A stretch of DNA of 64,000 nucleotides from Cerina litoralis (GCA_022008415.1 JAIRBC010000003.1:62001-126000), one strand, 5' to 3'. Counted from the stretch's first letter, positions 55,395 to 64,000 are shown. Notes: generated from the sequence alone by a model not told the origin. Made by a program: numbers and translations.

Positions 55395-56180
55395 TCAGAC
55401 CAAATCCTCCTTCATTAGGCTAGAAAGTTCGGTAGTATCCTTAAAGAGGATAAATTCCCCGTTCTTGACATAGGAAATTTGCCCGGTCTCCTCACTTACA
55501 ACCACGACCAGGGCGTCCGTTTTTTCGCTGATTCCTACTGCTGCCCTATGGCGAAGACCAAAACGCAACGGAATGGTCCTTTCGTTCGATACGGGCAAAA
55601 TAACCCGCGTAGCAACAATATAATTGTCTTCAATTACCGTTGCGCCATCGTGCAATGGGCTGTTTTTATAAAAAATGCTCTCAAGAATGGGTTGGTTTAC
55701 CTCAATGTTCATTTTGTCCCCGGAAGACTTGACAAAATCCAACGAATTATTGCGTTGGATTACGATAATGGCCCCGGTCTTTGTAGAAGCCATCTTTTCG
55801 CAGGCGCTTAAAATTGCCTCTATATTGGTCTCGGTGGACAATCCTTCTTGCTTCAGGAATTTAAAGTGTCGGATAAACCCTTTTTTAGTAGCAAAATTGG
55901 AGGAACCGATCATTAGGAGAAATTTTCGTATCTCTTGTTGAAAAACAATGATCAATGCTATAAGTCCTACCTGCATAAAGCCCCCTACCATACTGCTGAT
56001 CATTTTCATGTCGAGTAATTCGGTGAGTTTCCAAAATCCCCACACTATTACGATTCCAATAAAAATATTTATGGCAACTGTTCCCCGGACCAGTTTGTAG
56101 ATATAATAAAGGAGCACCGCAACAAGAATAATGTCAATAAGGTCAGTAATCCTAAAGTCGAGAAAGTTTAAAAAATCCAA
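55395..56180 (-). CDS. cdaA: Diadenylate cyclase CdaA
   Basis: 261 residues. Three membrane helices (about 10-30, 35-55, 62-80) are followed by the DAC domain with the two active-site motifs DGA (178-180) and RHR (210-212), in SPLHDGATVIEDNYIVATRVILP and RFGLRHRAAVGISEKTD. It makes c-di-AMP from two ATP. Such genes often precede or follow folP, as here: folP ends about 185 bases upstream on the same strand. c-di-AMP in Bacteroidota probably controls K+ and osmotic balance. Confidence 0.93.
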   Translation of the reverse strand: MDFLNFLDFRITDLIDIILVAVLLYYIYKLVRGTVAINIFIGIVIVWGFWKLTELLDMKMISSMVGGFMQVGLIALIIVFQQEIRKFLLMIGSSNFATKKGFIRHFKFLKQEGLSTETNIEAILSACEKMASTKTGAIIVIQRNNSLDFVKSSGDKMNIEVNQPILESIFYKNSPLHDGATVIEDNYIVATRVILPVSNERTIPLRFGLRHRAAVGISEKTDALVVVVSEETGQISYVKNGEFILFKDTTELSSLMKEDLV

Positions 56181-56365
56181 TCCTGCCGTTTTTGTAAAAA
56201 TAGGAAAAATAAAAGCCTGTTTCGAATTATGTTTTTGAATTTTATTACAATCCGTTTTTGATGCGGAACAAGGATATATTTTAAAACCTAACCTTGGCTA
56301 TGGTTTATCACGAACCCTCGGGTGGATCCGGCAAAAGACGTTTTGAATTAGGCGACGCTTTTGGC

Positions 56366-57193
56366 TTAACTTAACACTAGCGCTTCCGTCAACTTAATAC
56401 ATTCCACGGCCTCCTTAACATCGTGAACCCGCAGAATGTTGGCACCCCGCAAAAGAGCTACCATATTTAGTGCCGTTGTGCCGTTTAAGGCGCGATCGGT
56501 ATCTAGGTCCAATAATCGGTATATCATGGATTTTCTGCTTAGACCGACCAGAATTGGCAGATTAAAGGATTTGAGAAATTGCAAATTTTGGAGCAGGCAA
56601 TAATTTTGCTCCAAAGTCTTGGCAAATCCAAATCCAGGATCCACTATGATATCATTAATGCCCAATGATCTGGCGGCGGCAATCCTTTCAGAAAAATAGT
56701 ACAGAATATCCCCGATGAGGTCGTCATAGGTGGTTTGCCGCTGCATGGTTTTAGGAGTGCCCTTTAGGTGCATCATTACATAGGGTACCTGATGTTCGGC
56801 TACGGTTGGTATCATCTTGCCGTCTAATTTTCCTGCGGATATATCGTTGATCATCGCGGCTCCCAAAGATATGCACTCTTTCGCAACACGGCTCCTATAG
56901 GTATCGATGGAAATTAAAAGTTCGGGAAACTCCTCAAGAAGGCGCTCCACCACGGGAAGTATCCGTGCCAGCTCTACATCGGTGGAAATGTCCTGCGCAT
57001 TGGGCCTGGAGCTGTAAGCGCCCACATCGATAAAATCGGCCCCCTCCAAGATCATTTTTTCTACTTGGAAAATTATGGAGTCCGGATCTGTATATTTACC
57101 GCCATCGTAAAAGGAATCGGGAGTAAGGTTAAGGATGCCCATTACCTTAGGTTGGGTAAGATCGATAAGGTTTCCTTTGCAGTTGATTGTCAT
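56366..57193 (-). CDS. folP: Dihydropteroate synthase
   Basis: 275 residues. Pterin-binding enzyme signatures: PKVMGILNLTPDSFYDGGKY (15-34), ADFIDVGAYSSRPNAQ (about 52), MINDISAG, VMMHLKGTP, IIVDPGFGFAKT and LVGLSRKSMI. It condenses p-aminobenzoate with the pterin diphosphate in folate synthesis and is the sulphonamide target. The folP-cdaA order is conserved in many Bacteroidota, to my knowledge. Confidence 0.95.
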   Translation of the reverse strand: MTINCKGNLIDLTQPKVMGILNLTPDSFYDGGKYTDPDSIIFQVEKMILEGADFIDVGAYSSRPNAQDISTDVELARILPVVERLLEEFPELLISIDTYRSRVAKECISLGAAMINDISAGKLDGKMIPTVAEHQVPYVMMHLKGTPKTMQRQTTYDDLIGDILYYFSERIAAARSLGINDIIVDPGFGFAKTLEQNYCLLQNLQFLKSFNLPILVGLSRKSMIYRLLDLDTDRALNGTTALNMVALLRGANILRVHDVKEAVECIKLTEALVLS

Positions 57194-57353
57194 GGGATAT
57201 TTATTATTGCGAAGTATTAAGTAACCACTTCAATTTTGAGCCTGTACTAAATACTCAATACTTTGTACTCAATACTTTGTACTTTACTTTTAAAGCGTGA
57301 CCTTTGAACATTTAAATTATTTAGGCGAAATTTACGCAAATTACCGAAAATAC

Positions 57354-57896
57354 ATGCAGCAAACCTCCGAACAATACGATGCGGTCATCAAAGCTTGTCG
57401 CGATTTATTTGAAAAGAAAATGACCGATTATGGCAGCGCATGGCGTATTCTAAGACTTCCCTCCCTTACCGATCAAATATTTATCAAAGCACAGCGCATA
57501 CGGGGTTTACAGGAAAACAGGGTCCGCAAGGTAGACGAGGACGAGAAATCGGAATTTGTGGGCATCGTCAATTATTCCATAATGGCCTTGATCCAATTGG
57601 AGCAAGGAGTAGTGGATCAACCCGACCTAAACCCAGAGAAGGCCCTTGAACTATACGATAAACATATTGCCGCAACCAAATGGCTGATGGAAAACAAAAA
57701 CCACGACTATGGCGAGGCTTGGAGGGATATGAGGGTAAGCTCCCTGACGGATCTGATCCTGCAAAAACTCTTGCGGGTCAAGCAGATAGAGAACAATAAG
57801 GGGAGGACTTTGGTTAGCGAAGGTATCGATGCCAATTATCAGGATATGGTGAACTATGCGGTGTTTGCCTTGATACATTTAGAATATGGAATTTAA
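57354..57896 (+). CDS. DUF1599 domain protein
   Basis: 180 residues from the ATG at 57354, chosen because the duplicated DUF1599 unit begins at QYDAVIKACRDLFEKKMTDYGSAWRILR. A GTG at 57297 would add 19 residues. The unit is repeated with ATKWLMENKNHDYGEAWRDMRVSSLTDLILQKLLRVKQIE (from about residue 105). It may be a nucleotide-related helical domain, but function is unknown. The gene leads the run to the BT_3928-type gene, 18 bases downstream. Confidence 0.85.
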   Translation: MQQTSEQYDAVIKACRDLFEKKMTDYGSAWRILRLPSLTDQIFIKAQRIRGLQENRVRKVDEDEKSEFVGIVNYSIMALIQLEQGVVDQPDLNPEKALELYDKHIAATKWLMENKNHDYGEAWRDMRVSSLTDLILQKLLRVKQIENNKGRTLVSEGIDANYQDMVNYAVFALIHLEYGI

Positions 57897-57914
57897 TTTT
57901 TTTTGTTTTAGTGT

Positions 57915-59009
57915 ATGAAGTATTTAGTAGCAATAAGTAGGATCGTTGTTGGGGTTTTGTTCATTTTTAGTGGGTTGATCAAGCTCAACGACCCCATGGG
58001 TTTTTCCTTTAAATTGGAGGAGTATTTTAGTCCCGGGGTGTTAGACCTACCTTTCTTAGTGCCATATGCGTTGTTGGTCGCCGTTTTCCTGGTAATCCTG
58101 GAGGTCTTGTTGGGGATTATGCTTTTGGTTGGATTTCGGGTCAAGTTTACGGTCTGGAGCCTGTTGCTCATGATTCTGTTCTTTACCTTTCTCACCTTTT
58201 ATTCGGCTTATTTTAACAAAGTCACCGATTGCGGTTGCTTTGGCGATGCCGTGAAATTGACCCCTTGGCAGTCCTTTAGCAAGGATGTTGCTTTACTGAT
58301 ATTGATCGTGATCCTGTTCAAGGGACAGAAATATATCAAGTCCATACTAGGGTTCGGTTCGCAACGTATCATCGTGGTTGTAAGCCTTTTCGGTTGCATT
58401 ACTTTTGGTTATTATGTACTGAACCATCTTCCGTTAAAAGATTTTAGGCCTTATAAGATTGGGCAGAATATTGCTGAGGGGATGGTAGTTCCCGAAGGGG
58501 CGCCGAAACCTATATATGATTACGCCTGGAAATTCAACGTCGGCGGGGAAGAGAAGGTTATCGTGACCCAAGGAGACTATCCCAGCGTTGAGGGGGAGTT
58601 TGTAGGGGTAGAGACCACAGAGGTGCAAAAAGGTTACGAACCTCCCATCCATGATTTTACCATTGAGCAAGATGGGGAAAATTTTGCGCCGGCATTATTG
58701 GAGGAACCCAAACTGGTGATGGTCATTTCGTACGATCTTCAAAAAAGCAGGAAAGAAGCTTTCAAGGAAATAAAGAAGGTGACCGACAAAGCAATAAATA
58801 AGGGTTACAAGGTTATCGGAATGTCGGCCTCTTCTCCTGAAATTGCCGACCAAATAATTACCGAAAACCAATTGGACTTTGAGTTTTATTTTACCGATGA
58901 GACCGCTCTTAAGACCATAGTACGATCTAATCCTGGCGTTCTGGTCCTTGAAAAAGGTACCATTAAACAAAAGGTCCATTTCAACGATGTGGACAAGTTG
59001 AAGTTTTAA
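57915..59009 (+). CDS. BT_3928 family membrane protein (DoxX-like plus thioredoxin-like tail)
   Basis: 364 residues. The N-terminal 140 residues are four helices of DoxX/MauE type (ISRIVVGVLFIFSGLIKLNDPMGFSFKLEEYF, TDCGCFGDAVKLTPW). The C-terminal half is soluble with a thioredoxin-like pattern (ALLEEPKLVMVISYDLQKSR, KGYKVIGMSASSPEIADQI, NPGVLVLEKGTI) but no CxxC. It may handle electrons or thiols at the membrane. A TlpA-like gene follows after 13 bases and tpiA after that. Confidence 0.85.
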   Translation: MKYLVAISRIVVGVLFIFSGLIKLNDPMGFSFKLEEYFSPGVLDLPFLVPYALLVAVFLVILEVLLGIMLLVGFRVKFTVWSLLLMILFFTFLTFYSAYFNKVTDCGCFGDAVKLTPWQSFSKDVALLILIVILFKGQKYIKSILGFGSQRIIVVVSLFGCITFGYYVLNHLPLKDFRPYKIGQNIAEGMVVPEGAPKPIYDYAWKFNVGGEEKVIVTQGDYPSVEGEFVGVETTEVQKGYEPPIHDFTIEQDGENFAPALLEEPKLVMVISYDLQKSRKEAFKEIKKVTDKAINKGYKVIGMSASSPEIADQIITENQLDFEFYFTDETALKTIVRSNPGVLVLEKGTIKQKVHFNDVDKLKF

Positions 59010-59022
59010 AAATATTGAGCCA

Positions 59023-59529
59023 ATGTCGATCAAACGTATAATTTTACTTGTTGCTCTGCATATATTCTTAGTTGGGAACGCACAAGAAAAGAGATTTACC
59101 CAAGCCGCACTTTTAGATACACTTATTGATACGCAGGGTAACCGTGTTACATTTGCCTCCGTTCTTAAAAAGCATGAAGGGAAACCTGTTTTTATTGATA
59201 TTTGGGCCACTTGGTGCAGGGATTGCCTTGTGGCAATGCCACAATTACACGAGTTGATGGATGACGCCAAAAAGGTAGATTTTGTGTTTATTTCCTTGGA
59301 CAGGAATCAAGACAGTTGGCGCAAGGGGATAGAAAAGTACGATCTGGGCCAAAGAGAACATTATTTTTCCGTCGAGGGCTGGAAATCCGACCTGTTTTCC
59401 TCCATTGATTTGGACTGGATTCCGCGCTATATGATCATAGGTCCGGATGGAAAAATAGAACTTTTTAAGGCCATTAAACTCGATGATATTGAACTGAAAA
59501 GAATAATAGATCTAAACCATAAAAAATGA
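59023..59529 (+). CDS. TlpA-type secreted thioredoxin-like protein
   Basis: 168 residues. A signal peptide (LVALHIFLVGNAQ) is followed by a thioredoxin fold with active site WCRDC (Cys65, Cys68) in FIDIWATWCRDCLVAMPQL, a VFISLDRNQDSW strand and the cis-proline region WIPRYMIIGPDGKI. It should reduce or isomerise periplasmic disulphides, perhaps with the BT_3928 protein encoded just upstream. The stop overlaps the tpiA start by four bases. Confidence 0.87.
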   Translation: MSIKRIILLVALHIFLVGNAQEKRFTQAALLDTLIDTQGNRVTFASVLKKHEGKPVFIDIWATWCRDCLVAMPQLHELMDDAKKVDFVFISLDRNQDSWRKGIEKYDLGQREHYFSVEGWKSDLFSSIDLDWIPRYMIIGPDGKIELFKAIKLDDIELKRIIDLNHKK

Positions 59530-60275
59530 GAAGTAAAATTGTAGCTGGCAACTGGAAAATGAACAAGAATATAAATCAAACGGAAGCACTTTTGTCCGAT
59601 CTTTCCGCTAAACTACCCGATACCGATGCAGAGGTCATGGTGGCACCGACCTTTGTTAACCTTTTGGGGGCGGTGGAAAATTTGGAAGCATCCCCAATTG
59701 AGGTCATTGCACAAAACATGCATTTTGCCGAGAGTGGTGCGTTTACGGGAGAAGTATCCGCCGATATGTTATTGGCAATTGGCATTAATACGGTCATCAT
59801 CGGCCATTCCGAACGGAGGGCCTATTTTGGGGAAACCGATGAAATTTTGGCAAAAAAGGTAAAGGCCGCCTTGGGCAAGAATATGAGGGTAATGTTCTGC
59901 TTTGGCGAAGAACTCGAAGATCGTAAATCTGGAAATCACTTTAAAGTTGTAAAAAGTCAACTTAAGAATGCGCTTTTTCATTTAGACGCGGGTGCATGGA
60001 GCCAGATTGTTTTGGCCTATGAACCCGTTTGGGCCATTGGGACGGGAGAAACGGCCTCGCCAGAACAAGCACAAGAGATGCACGCCTTCATTCGCAACAC
60101 TATTTCGGAAGCCTTTAATTCAACCGTGGCAAACGAAGTATCCATTTTGTACGGTGGCAGTGTAAAACCGGCCAACGCCAAGGAAATTTTCTCCAAGCCC
60201 GATGTCGATGGTGGGTTGATAGGGGGTGCATCCCTAGTCGCCGATGACTTTATAGCTATAATTAACGGGATTTAG
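59526..60275 (+). CDS. tpiA: Triosephosphate isomerase
   Basis: 249 residues. Catalytic groups are Lys11 in VAGNWKMNKN, His94 in IIGHSERRAYFGET and Glu166 in LAYEPVWAIGTGETAS; the C-terminal phosphate-binding loops are ILYGGSVKPANA and DGGLIGGASL. It interconverts the triose phosphates in glycolysis. It is translated with the TlpA-like gene, apart from pfkA-gapA at 40 kb. Confidence 0.97.
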   Translation: MRSKIVAGNWKMNKNINQTEALLSDLSAKLPDTDAEVMVAPTFVNLLGAVENLEASPIEVIAQNMHFAESGAFTGEVSADMLLAIGINTVIIGHSERRAYFGETDEILAKKVKAALGKNMRVMFCFGEELEDRKSGNHFKVVKSQLKNALFHLDAGAWSQIVLAYEPVWAIGTGETASPEQAQEMHAFIRNTISEAFNSTVANEVSILYGGSVKPANAKEIFSKPDVDGGLIGGASLVADDFIAIINGI

Positions 60276-60403
60276 GTCCAAGCCCAAGCTCAAAAAGTTT
60301 ATGAGTTTAGAAGGGTAGGGGTTTAGTAATTTGGTTTCAACTATCACTTAAACTTGATGCTTGAACTTGCTCTTGAACTTTTTTAATTTGAAACGTAGTC
60401 CCA

Positions 60404-61240
60404 ATGTCCAATACCATTTACATAGAATATACCTTTAAGGTAACCCCTCTTCAACCGGGATCGGACATATTAATTGCCCAACTTGGCGAAGTTGGGTTCG
60501 AAAGCTTTGTGGAGACCGAGGAAGGCGTTCTCTCCTATATCAACAAAGAAGATTGGCAGCAGGATATCATAAACGGGATTCAGGTCCTGAAAAACCCCAA
60601 TTTTCGGATCGAACATCGAATTTCGGAAATTGAACAGGAAAATTGGAACCGTAAGTGGGAATCCAATTTCAATCCAATACAAGTGGGTAAGGAATGTACG
60701 GTACGGGCTCCCTTTCACCAAAAGCCCAAAATGGGTTTTGACGTTGTTATCGAACCCAAAATGAGCTTTGGGACCGGACACCATGAGACCACCCATATGA
60801 TGCTCCAGCATATTTTGGATCATGATTTTAAAGGTAAAGGCGTTTTGGATATGGGTAGTGGTACTGGGGTGCTGGCCATTCTTACTGCTATGAAAGGGGC
60901 CGCCTATATTGATGCTATCGATGTGGACCATTGGTGCACCCTCAATGCAACGGAAAATGTGGAAAGGAACCGGTGCACTCGGATCCGAGTCTTGGAAGGA
61001 GACGTCACCCTGCTAAAAGACCAAAAGTACGACGTTATCCTGGCCAATATTAACAGGAATATTTTATTGGGGGATATTCCGGCCTATACGTCTGTTTTGG
61101 ATAGGAACGGGATGTTATTTCTAAGCGGATTTTATAAAGAAGATATTCCTTTGATCTCCTCTAAATGTACCGAAGTAGGGCTGAAATTTGAAAAAATCCT
61201 CGAAAAAAATAATTGGGTAGCAGTAAAATATGTATTTTAG
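60404..61240 (+). CDS. prmA: Ribosomal protein L11 methyltransferase
   Basis: 278 residues. A substrate-recognition N-terminal domain precedes the Rossmann methyltransferase with SFGTGHHETTHMMLQHIL (about 122), motif I VLDMGSGTGVLAILTAM (about 144) and DVILANINRNILL (about 211), all PrmA signatures. It methylates L11 of the ribosome. clpS is the next gene, about 260 bases on, as in many Bacteroidota. Confidence 0.95.
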   Translation: MSNTIYIEYTFKVTPLQPGSDILIAQLGEVGFESFVETEEGVLSYINKEDWQQDIINGIQVLKNPNFRIEHRISEIEQENWNRKWESNFNPIQVGKECTVRAPFHQKPKMGFDVVIEPKMSFGTGHHETTHMMLQHILDHDFKGKGVLDMGSGTGVLAILTAMKGAAYIDAIDVDHWCTLNATENVERNRCTRIRVLEGDVTLLKDQKYDVILANINRNILLGDIPAYTSVLDRNGMLFLSGFYKEDIPLISSKCTEVGLKFEKILEKNNWVAVKYVF

Positions 61241-61502
61241 ATAGCTTAAATGTTTCTAACACCCATATTGTGGAAATGTGACGACTACAGACAGGATGGT
61301 CGAATTAGGGACTAAAAAGATGAAAGGCACCAAAATATTGTTTCTGGATTAGAACGTCCAATAGTTGATAATTATGGTATTTTTTATGCCCGACCTGTCC
61401 TTGATCTTTCGTCCCTTAATCTTATATCAAGAATAACCTGCTTCTATTTTAATGCAGAAACTCAATGCCATATTCTATTAACACTAGTATAAATAAATTA
61501 CT

Positions 61503-61778
61503 ATGAGTACCAAGGAAAGAGTCTCGGAAGAGGTACTTTTATCTGAAGAGACCGTAAAACAGAAGGAAATAGTTCTTTTTAATGATGAGGTGAACACTTT
61601 TGAACATGTCATCCAAACGCTAATTTCGGCCTGCGATCATACTCCGGAACAGGCCGAACAATGTTCCCTTATTGTTCATTACAACGGTAAATGCACCGTA
61701 AAAACAGGGGAATACGAGGATTTGAAACCTCGGTGTAGCAAACTCCTACAGGCTGGCCTGAGTGCCGAGATCATTTAA
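61503..61778 (+). CDS. clpS: ClpS protease adaptor
   Basis: 91 residues, the family's usual size. The N-degron-binding core has VLFNDEVNTFEHVIQTLI (Asn and Asp near 28-29), CDHTPEQAEQCSLIVHYNGKCTVKTG with the His pocket residue, and a final helix KLLQAGLSAEII. It delivers N-end-rule substrates to ClpAP or, in Bacteroidota, ClpCP. Confidence 0.93.
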   Translation: MSTKERVSEEVLLSEETVKQKEIVLFNDEVNTFEHVIQTLISACDHTPEQAEQCSLIVHYNGKCTVKTGEYEDLKPRCSKLLQAGLSAEII

Positions 61779-61910
61779 ATTACCCACTTTATGTGGCTCC
61801 CCATTCCTATCTTGGGAAAAATGGCATTTTATTATTTCTGCCAGCTGCAACTACAGGCTGCCAACTCGTCGTTAGGAGCTTGGCTACAGTGTTTTAACAG
61901 GGATTTTTGA

Positions 61911-62324
61911 TCAATGGGGCAACCTCTTTTTTAACATTCCATATGCAAGCGTTCCCAAGAGCGCTCCTGCTATTACGATCAGCATGGTAAAGACCCCTGT
62001 TCCCACCAAAATATACATGGGACCGGGGCAGGCCCCGGCCAGTGCCCATCCCAGACCAAAGATGGTCCCTCCCAAAATGTTGGCCTTATATTGTTTTTCC
62101 TTGGGTTGAAATTCAATTATTTGCCCCTCGGTGCTCTTGAGTTTCGCGCTCTTGAAAACCAGAACGAAAATGATTCCCAAAAAAACGGCAGAACCGATAA
62201 TCCCGTACATGTGGAAAGACTGAAATTTGAACATTTCATATATCCTATACCAGGAAACCGCCTCCGACTTCACTAAAACGATACCGAAAAAGATACCGAC
62301 CAAAAGGAATTTTAAATATTTCAT
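61911..62324 (-). CDS. YeeE/YedE-family (DUF6691) small membrane subunit
   Basis: 137 residues with four membrane helices. The GWALAGACPGPMYILVGTG motif holds the conserved Cys for sulphur handling. It is the smaller half of a split YeeE/YedE (PmpA/PmpB-like) pair with the gene at 62443-63003 on the same strand, 118 bases upstream. Such pairs are thought to take up thiosulphate or move sulphane sulphur across the inner membrane. Confidence 0.85.
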   Translation of the reverse strand: MKYLKFLLVGIFFGIVLVKSEAVSWYRIYEMFKFQSFHMYGIIGSAVFLGIIFVLVFKSAKLKSTEGQIIEFQPKEKQYKANILGGTIFGLGWALAGACPGPMYILVGTGVFTMLIVIAGALLGTLAYGMLKKRLPH

Positions 62325-62442
62325 CTGTTTGTTGTTTGGGGTTTGTTGTTCGGGGTTTTGCTTACTGGTTAGTTTTCACTTCCTGCTTTAAAAAGCCTGT
62401 AATGACATCCAACAGTCTACGTTCTCTTCTCTTTTCGCTTTT

Positions 62443-63003
62443 TCAACCAAATATCAAGGGCAGTAAGAAATAGGTCATCGCCATCCCACCAATAAAGAAT
62501 CCGATAACCGCGACAAGGGAGGGCAATTGCAGGTTGCTCAGCCCGGTAATGGCATGTCCGGATGTGCATCCCCCGGCATACCGCGTACCAAATCCGACCA
62601 AAAATCCGGCGACGATCAAGATTCCAAAACCTTTCAGAGAGGCTGCGTTTTCCCAACTATAAATTTCTGGTGGCAATAGGGATTCCCCAGCTCGCATAAA
62701 GCCAAGTTCCCCCAAATCATCAACCGTCTGCGGGTTCAATGCTATCGCGCTGTTGTCCGATAGAAAATGAGTCGCCAAATAGCCGCCTATGACAGCTCCC
62801 AGGACAACAACAAGGTTCCAACGCTGCTTTTTCCAGTCGAACTTAAAGTACTCGGAAAATTTACCGGCGCCCCCCATGGCGCAGAGGGATTCGAGATTGG
62901 AAGACATTCCAAACGTCTTTCCAAAATAGATCAACAGTAGCATCGTCAACGCAATCAACGGACCGGAGATATACCAAGGCCAGGGTTGTAAGATAACTTC
63001 CAT
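62443..63003 (-). CDS. YeeE/YedE-family transporter subunit
   Basis: 186 residues with about four or five helices. A CAMGGAGKF stretch near residue 42 and RYAGGCTSGHAITGLSNLQLPS near 140 carry the conserved cysteines lining the thiosulphate path in YeeE. It forms the larger half of the split pair with the DUF6691 gene. No rhodanese, persulphide dioxygenase or ArsR regulator, often found with such pairs, is in view. Confidence 0.87.
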   Translation of the reverse strand: MEVILQPWPWYISGPLIALTMLLLIYFGKTFGMSSNLESLCAMGGAGKFSEYFKFDWKKQRWNLVVVLGAVIGGYLATHFLSDNSAIALNPQTVDDLGELGFMRAGESLLPPEIYSWENAASLKGFGILIVAGFLVGFGTRYAGGCTSGHAITGLSNLQLPSLVAVIGFFIGGMAMTYFLLPLIFG

Positions 63004-63043
63004 AAATTTCTAATTTTTACAAATATACTGTGTAAGGTCCAAT

Positions 63044-63065
63044 AAACTCGTCCCGAGTTTTTTTT
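63044..63065 (+). terminator. Intrinsic terminator on the plus strand with no visible gene
   Basis: AAACTCG 63044-63050 pairs with CGAGTTT 63054-63060 around a three-base loop; T runs on to 63065. It reads as a good intrinsic terminator left to right, but both flanking genes run right to left. It may end an antisense or small RNA, or be a chance structure. Confidence 0.5.
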
Positions 63066-63284
63066 CCAGCCCCCGAAGCGTCGCGGTCACATTTTCACTC
63101 GTACCAGATCGTGCAGGAAGCCATAAATCCCCGTTCCTCCCAATCGCTATCGGGAAAGAAGCTCAAAGCGGGTTCAATATCAAAAAAACTCCCAGGATCA
63201 TTAAAAGTCTTGGAAGTTTTGGTTGGGCCATCTACCAAACCCTATGATCGATCAAGCTTATGATATAAGATGAAAATAGAGGCC

Positions 63285-64000
63285 CTAAAAGTTAATGGTG
63301 TATCCAAAAGTCACATTCGTATTCTTTTTATTGATATGTGCCGGGGTAGGAAATCCGGTATCGTAAAGGTATTTGTCCATGTCGCGAAACGATTGGTTAA
63401 AGGCCACGTCCAACCTGCTGGGTCCAAAATTGAACCCCACACCCGTGGAATATCCGTTAAGACTTCCAACGGTAATACCGTTTTTAAAAGGGCTCTGTTC
63501 ATATCTATACCCTCCCCTTAAGCTAAAAACCCGACCCAACCTATATTCTCCACCTACCCTAATGGAGGATACGCCGCCCAATTGGTTTGAGATATATTCG
63601 TTTTCGGAAGCAAAGCTAGGGTCATTGTTGGGTCTTAATTCCGCGTTAGACATATCTTGGAAGGCGTAGTCCAGGCTTAAAAGGCCGTTTTTTCCGAACA
63701 CCACTGCCATACTACCGGTCACCTTGCCGGGTGTTTTAATGGTATAGGAATTATAGACGTTGACAATATCAAAATTAATATAGCCAATATCGGAATCCGC
63801 AAGATCGGAATTTATTTTCTGGGAAGTTTCATCCTTCAGGTCATACCAAGTCGGGGACTCATAGCTGGCGCCCACCCTAAAGAATTCGTTCACTTTTGCT
63901 ATTGCTCCCAAACTAAAGGAAAACCCATATCCTTCTGTATGCAGAAAGTTGTCAAATGAAGTAAAGGAGATTTCCGAATTGGGGGCAAAACCGCTTTCCC
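63285..64000 (-). CDS. OmpP1/FadL-family outer-membrane porin, C-terminal part
   Basis: The open frame runs off the right edge, so only about 239 residues are present. Repeated aromatic beta-strand patterns are typical of the FadL barrel: FSLGAIAKVNEFFRVGASYESPTWYDL, SMAVVFGKNGLLSLDYAFQDM, SIRVGGEYRLGRVFSLRGGYRYE and the C-terminal strand NVTFGYTINF ending in Phe. These proteins carry hydrophobic compounds across the outer membrane. The stop lies 281 bases before the YeeE pair. Confidence 0.83.
   Translation of the reverse strand, partial: ESGFAPNSEISFTSFDNFLHTEGYGFSFSLGAIAKVNEFFRVGASYESPTWYDLKDETSQKINSDLADSDIGYINFDIVNVYNSYTIKTPGKVTGSMAVVFGKNGLLSLDYAFQDMSNAELRPNNDPSFASENEYISNQLGGVSSIRVGGEYRLGRVFSLRGGYRYEQSPFKNGITVGSLNGYSTGVGFNFGPSRLDVAFNQSFRDMDKYLYDTGFPTPAHINKKNTNVTFGYTINF

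Overview
The window is chromosomal DNA from a Bacteroidota bacterium, most likely a marine member of the Flavobacteriaceae. The clues are a type IX secretion (T9SS type B) C-terminal sorting domain, DUF5916 and CBM9-like outer-membrane proteins, BT_3928, DUF1599, DUF4159 and THUMP-like methyltransferase families, a Bacteroidetes-type TamB, TAnnTTTG-like promoter boxes and almost no Shine-Dalgarno sequences. I see no rRNA, tRNA, CRISPR array, transposase or prophage.

Layout. Positions 1-5300 hold surface and periplasmic proteins: a DUF5916 protein, a T9SS-sorted protein and a VanX-like dipeptidase. Positions 5393-9511 hold a minus-strand block: THUMP-like methyltransferase, AI-2E family transporter, DUF4159 protein and rsmE. 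Positions 9800-34080 are accessory. They start with a CBM9-like protein, followed by a complete Wzx/Wzy-type exopolysaccharide locus (11.6-29.35 kb), a convergent beta-helix lipoprotein and two polytopic membrane proteins, one of the GT39 (ArnT/PMT) type. From tsaD (34.1 kb) to the end the content is mostly housekeeping: tamB, pfkA-gapA, a GlcNAc-kinase-like protein, ridA, guaA, a LysM/PBP protein, osmC, DUF2207, lemA, a frameshifted FAD oxidoreductase, a phosphoesterase, truA, an MsbA-like ABC exporter, cdaA, folP, DUF1599, a BT_3928/TlpA/tpiA run, prmA, clpS, a YeeE/YedE pair and the C-terminal part of a FadL-type porin that runs off the window.

The exopolysaccharide locus is self-contained. 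A polyprenyl-phosphate sugar transferase starts the repeat unit. Three GT4-like, one GT2 and one WecG/TagA/CpsF (GT26) transferases extend it. A flippase and a Wzy-like polymerase translocate and polymerise it, and Wza-like and Wzc-like proteins export it and control length. Between wzc and the flippase lies the most interesting part: a NodU/SxtI-type O-carbamoyltransferase, an SGNH-like membrane protein, a 49-residue DUF5989/SxtK-like peptide and an SxtJ-like membrane protein. The same three families (SxtI, SxtJ, SxtK) sit together in cyanobacterial saxitoxin clusters. Here they look like a polysaccharide carbamoylation module, which is an inference.

The accessory region is bounded and punctuated by palindrome-rich intergenic elements (8.6, 9.6, 10.9, 32.6 and 34.1 kb), two of which share related sequence next to rsmE and tsaD. 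This suggests a recombination-prone insertion site between these two housekeeping genes. The transferase part of the locus is visibly richer in A+T than the flanks, as expected of exchanged surface-polysaccharide genes.
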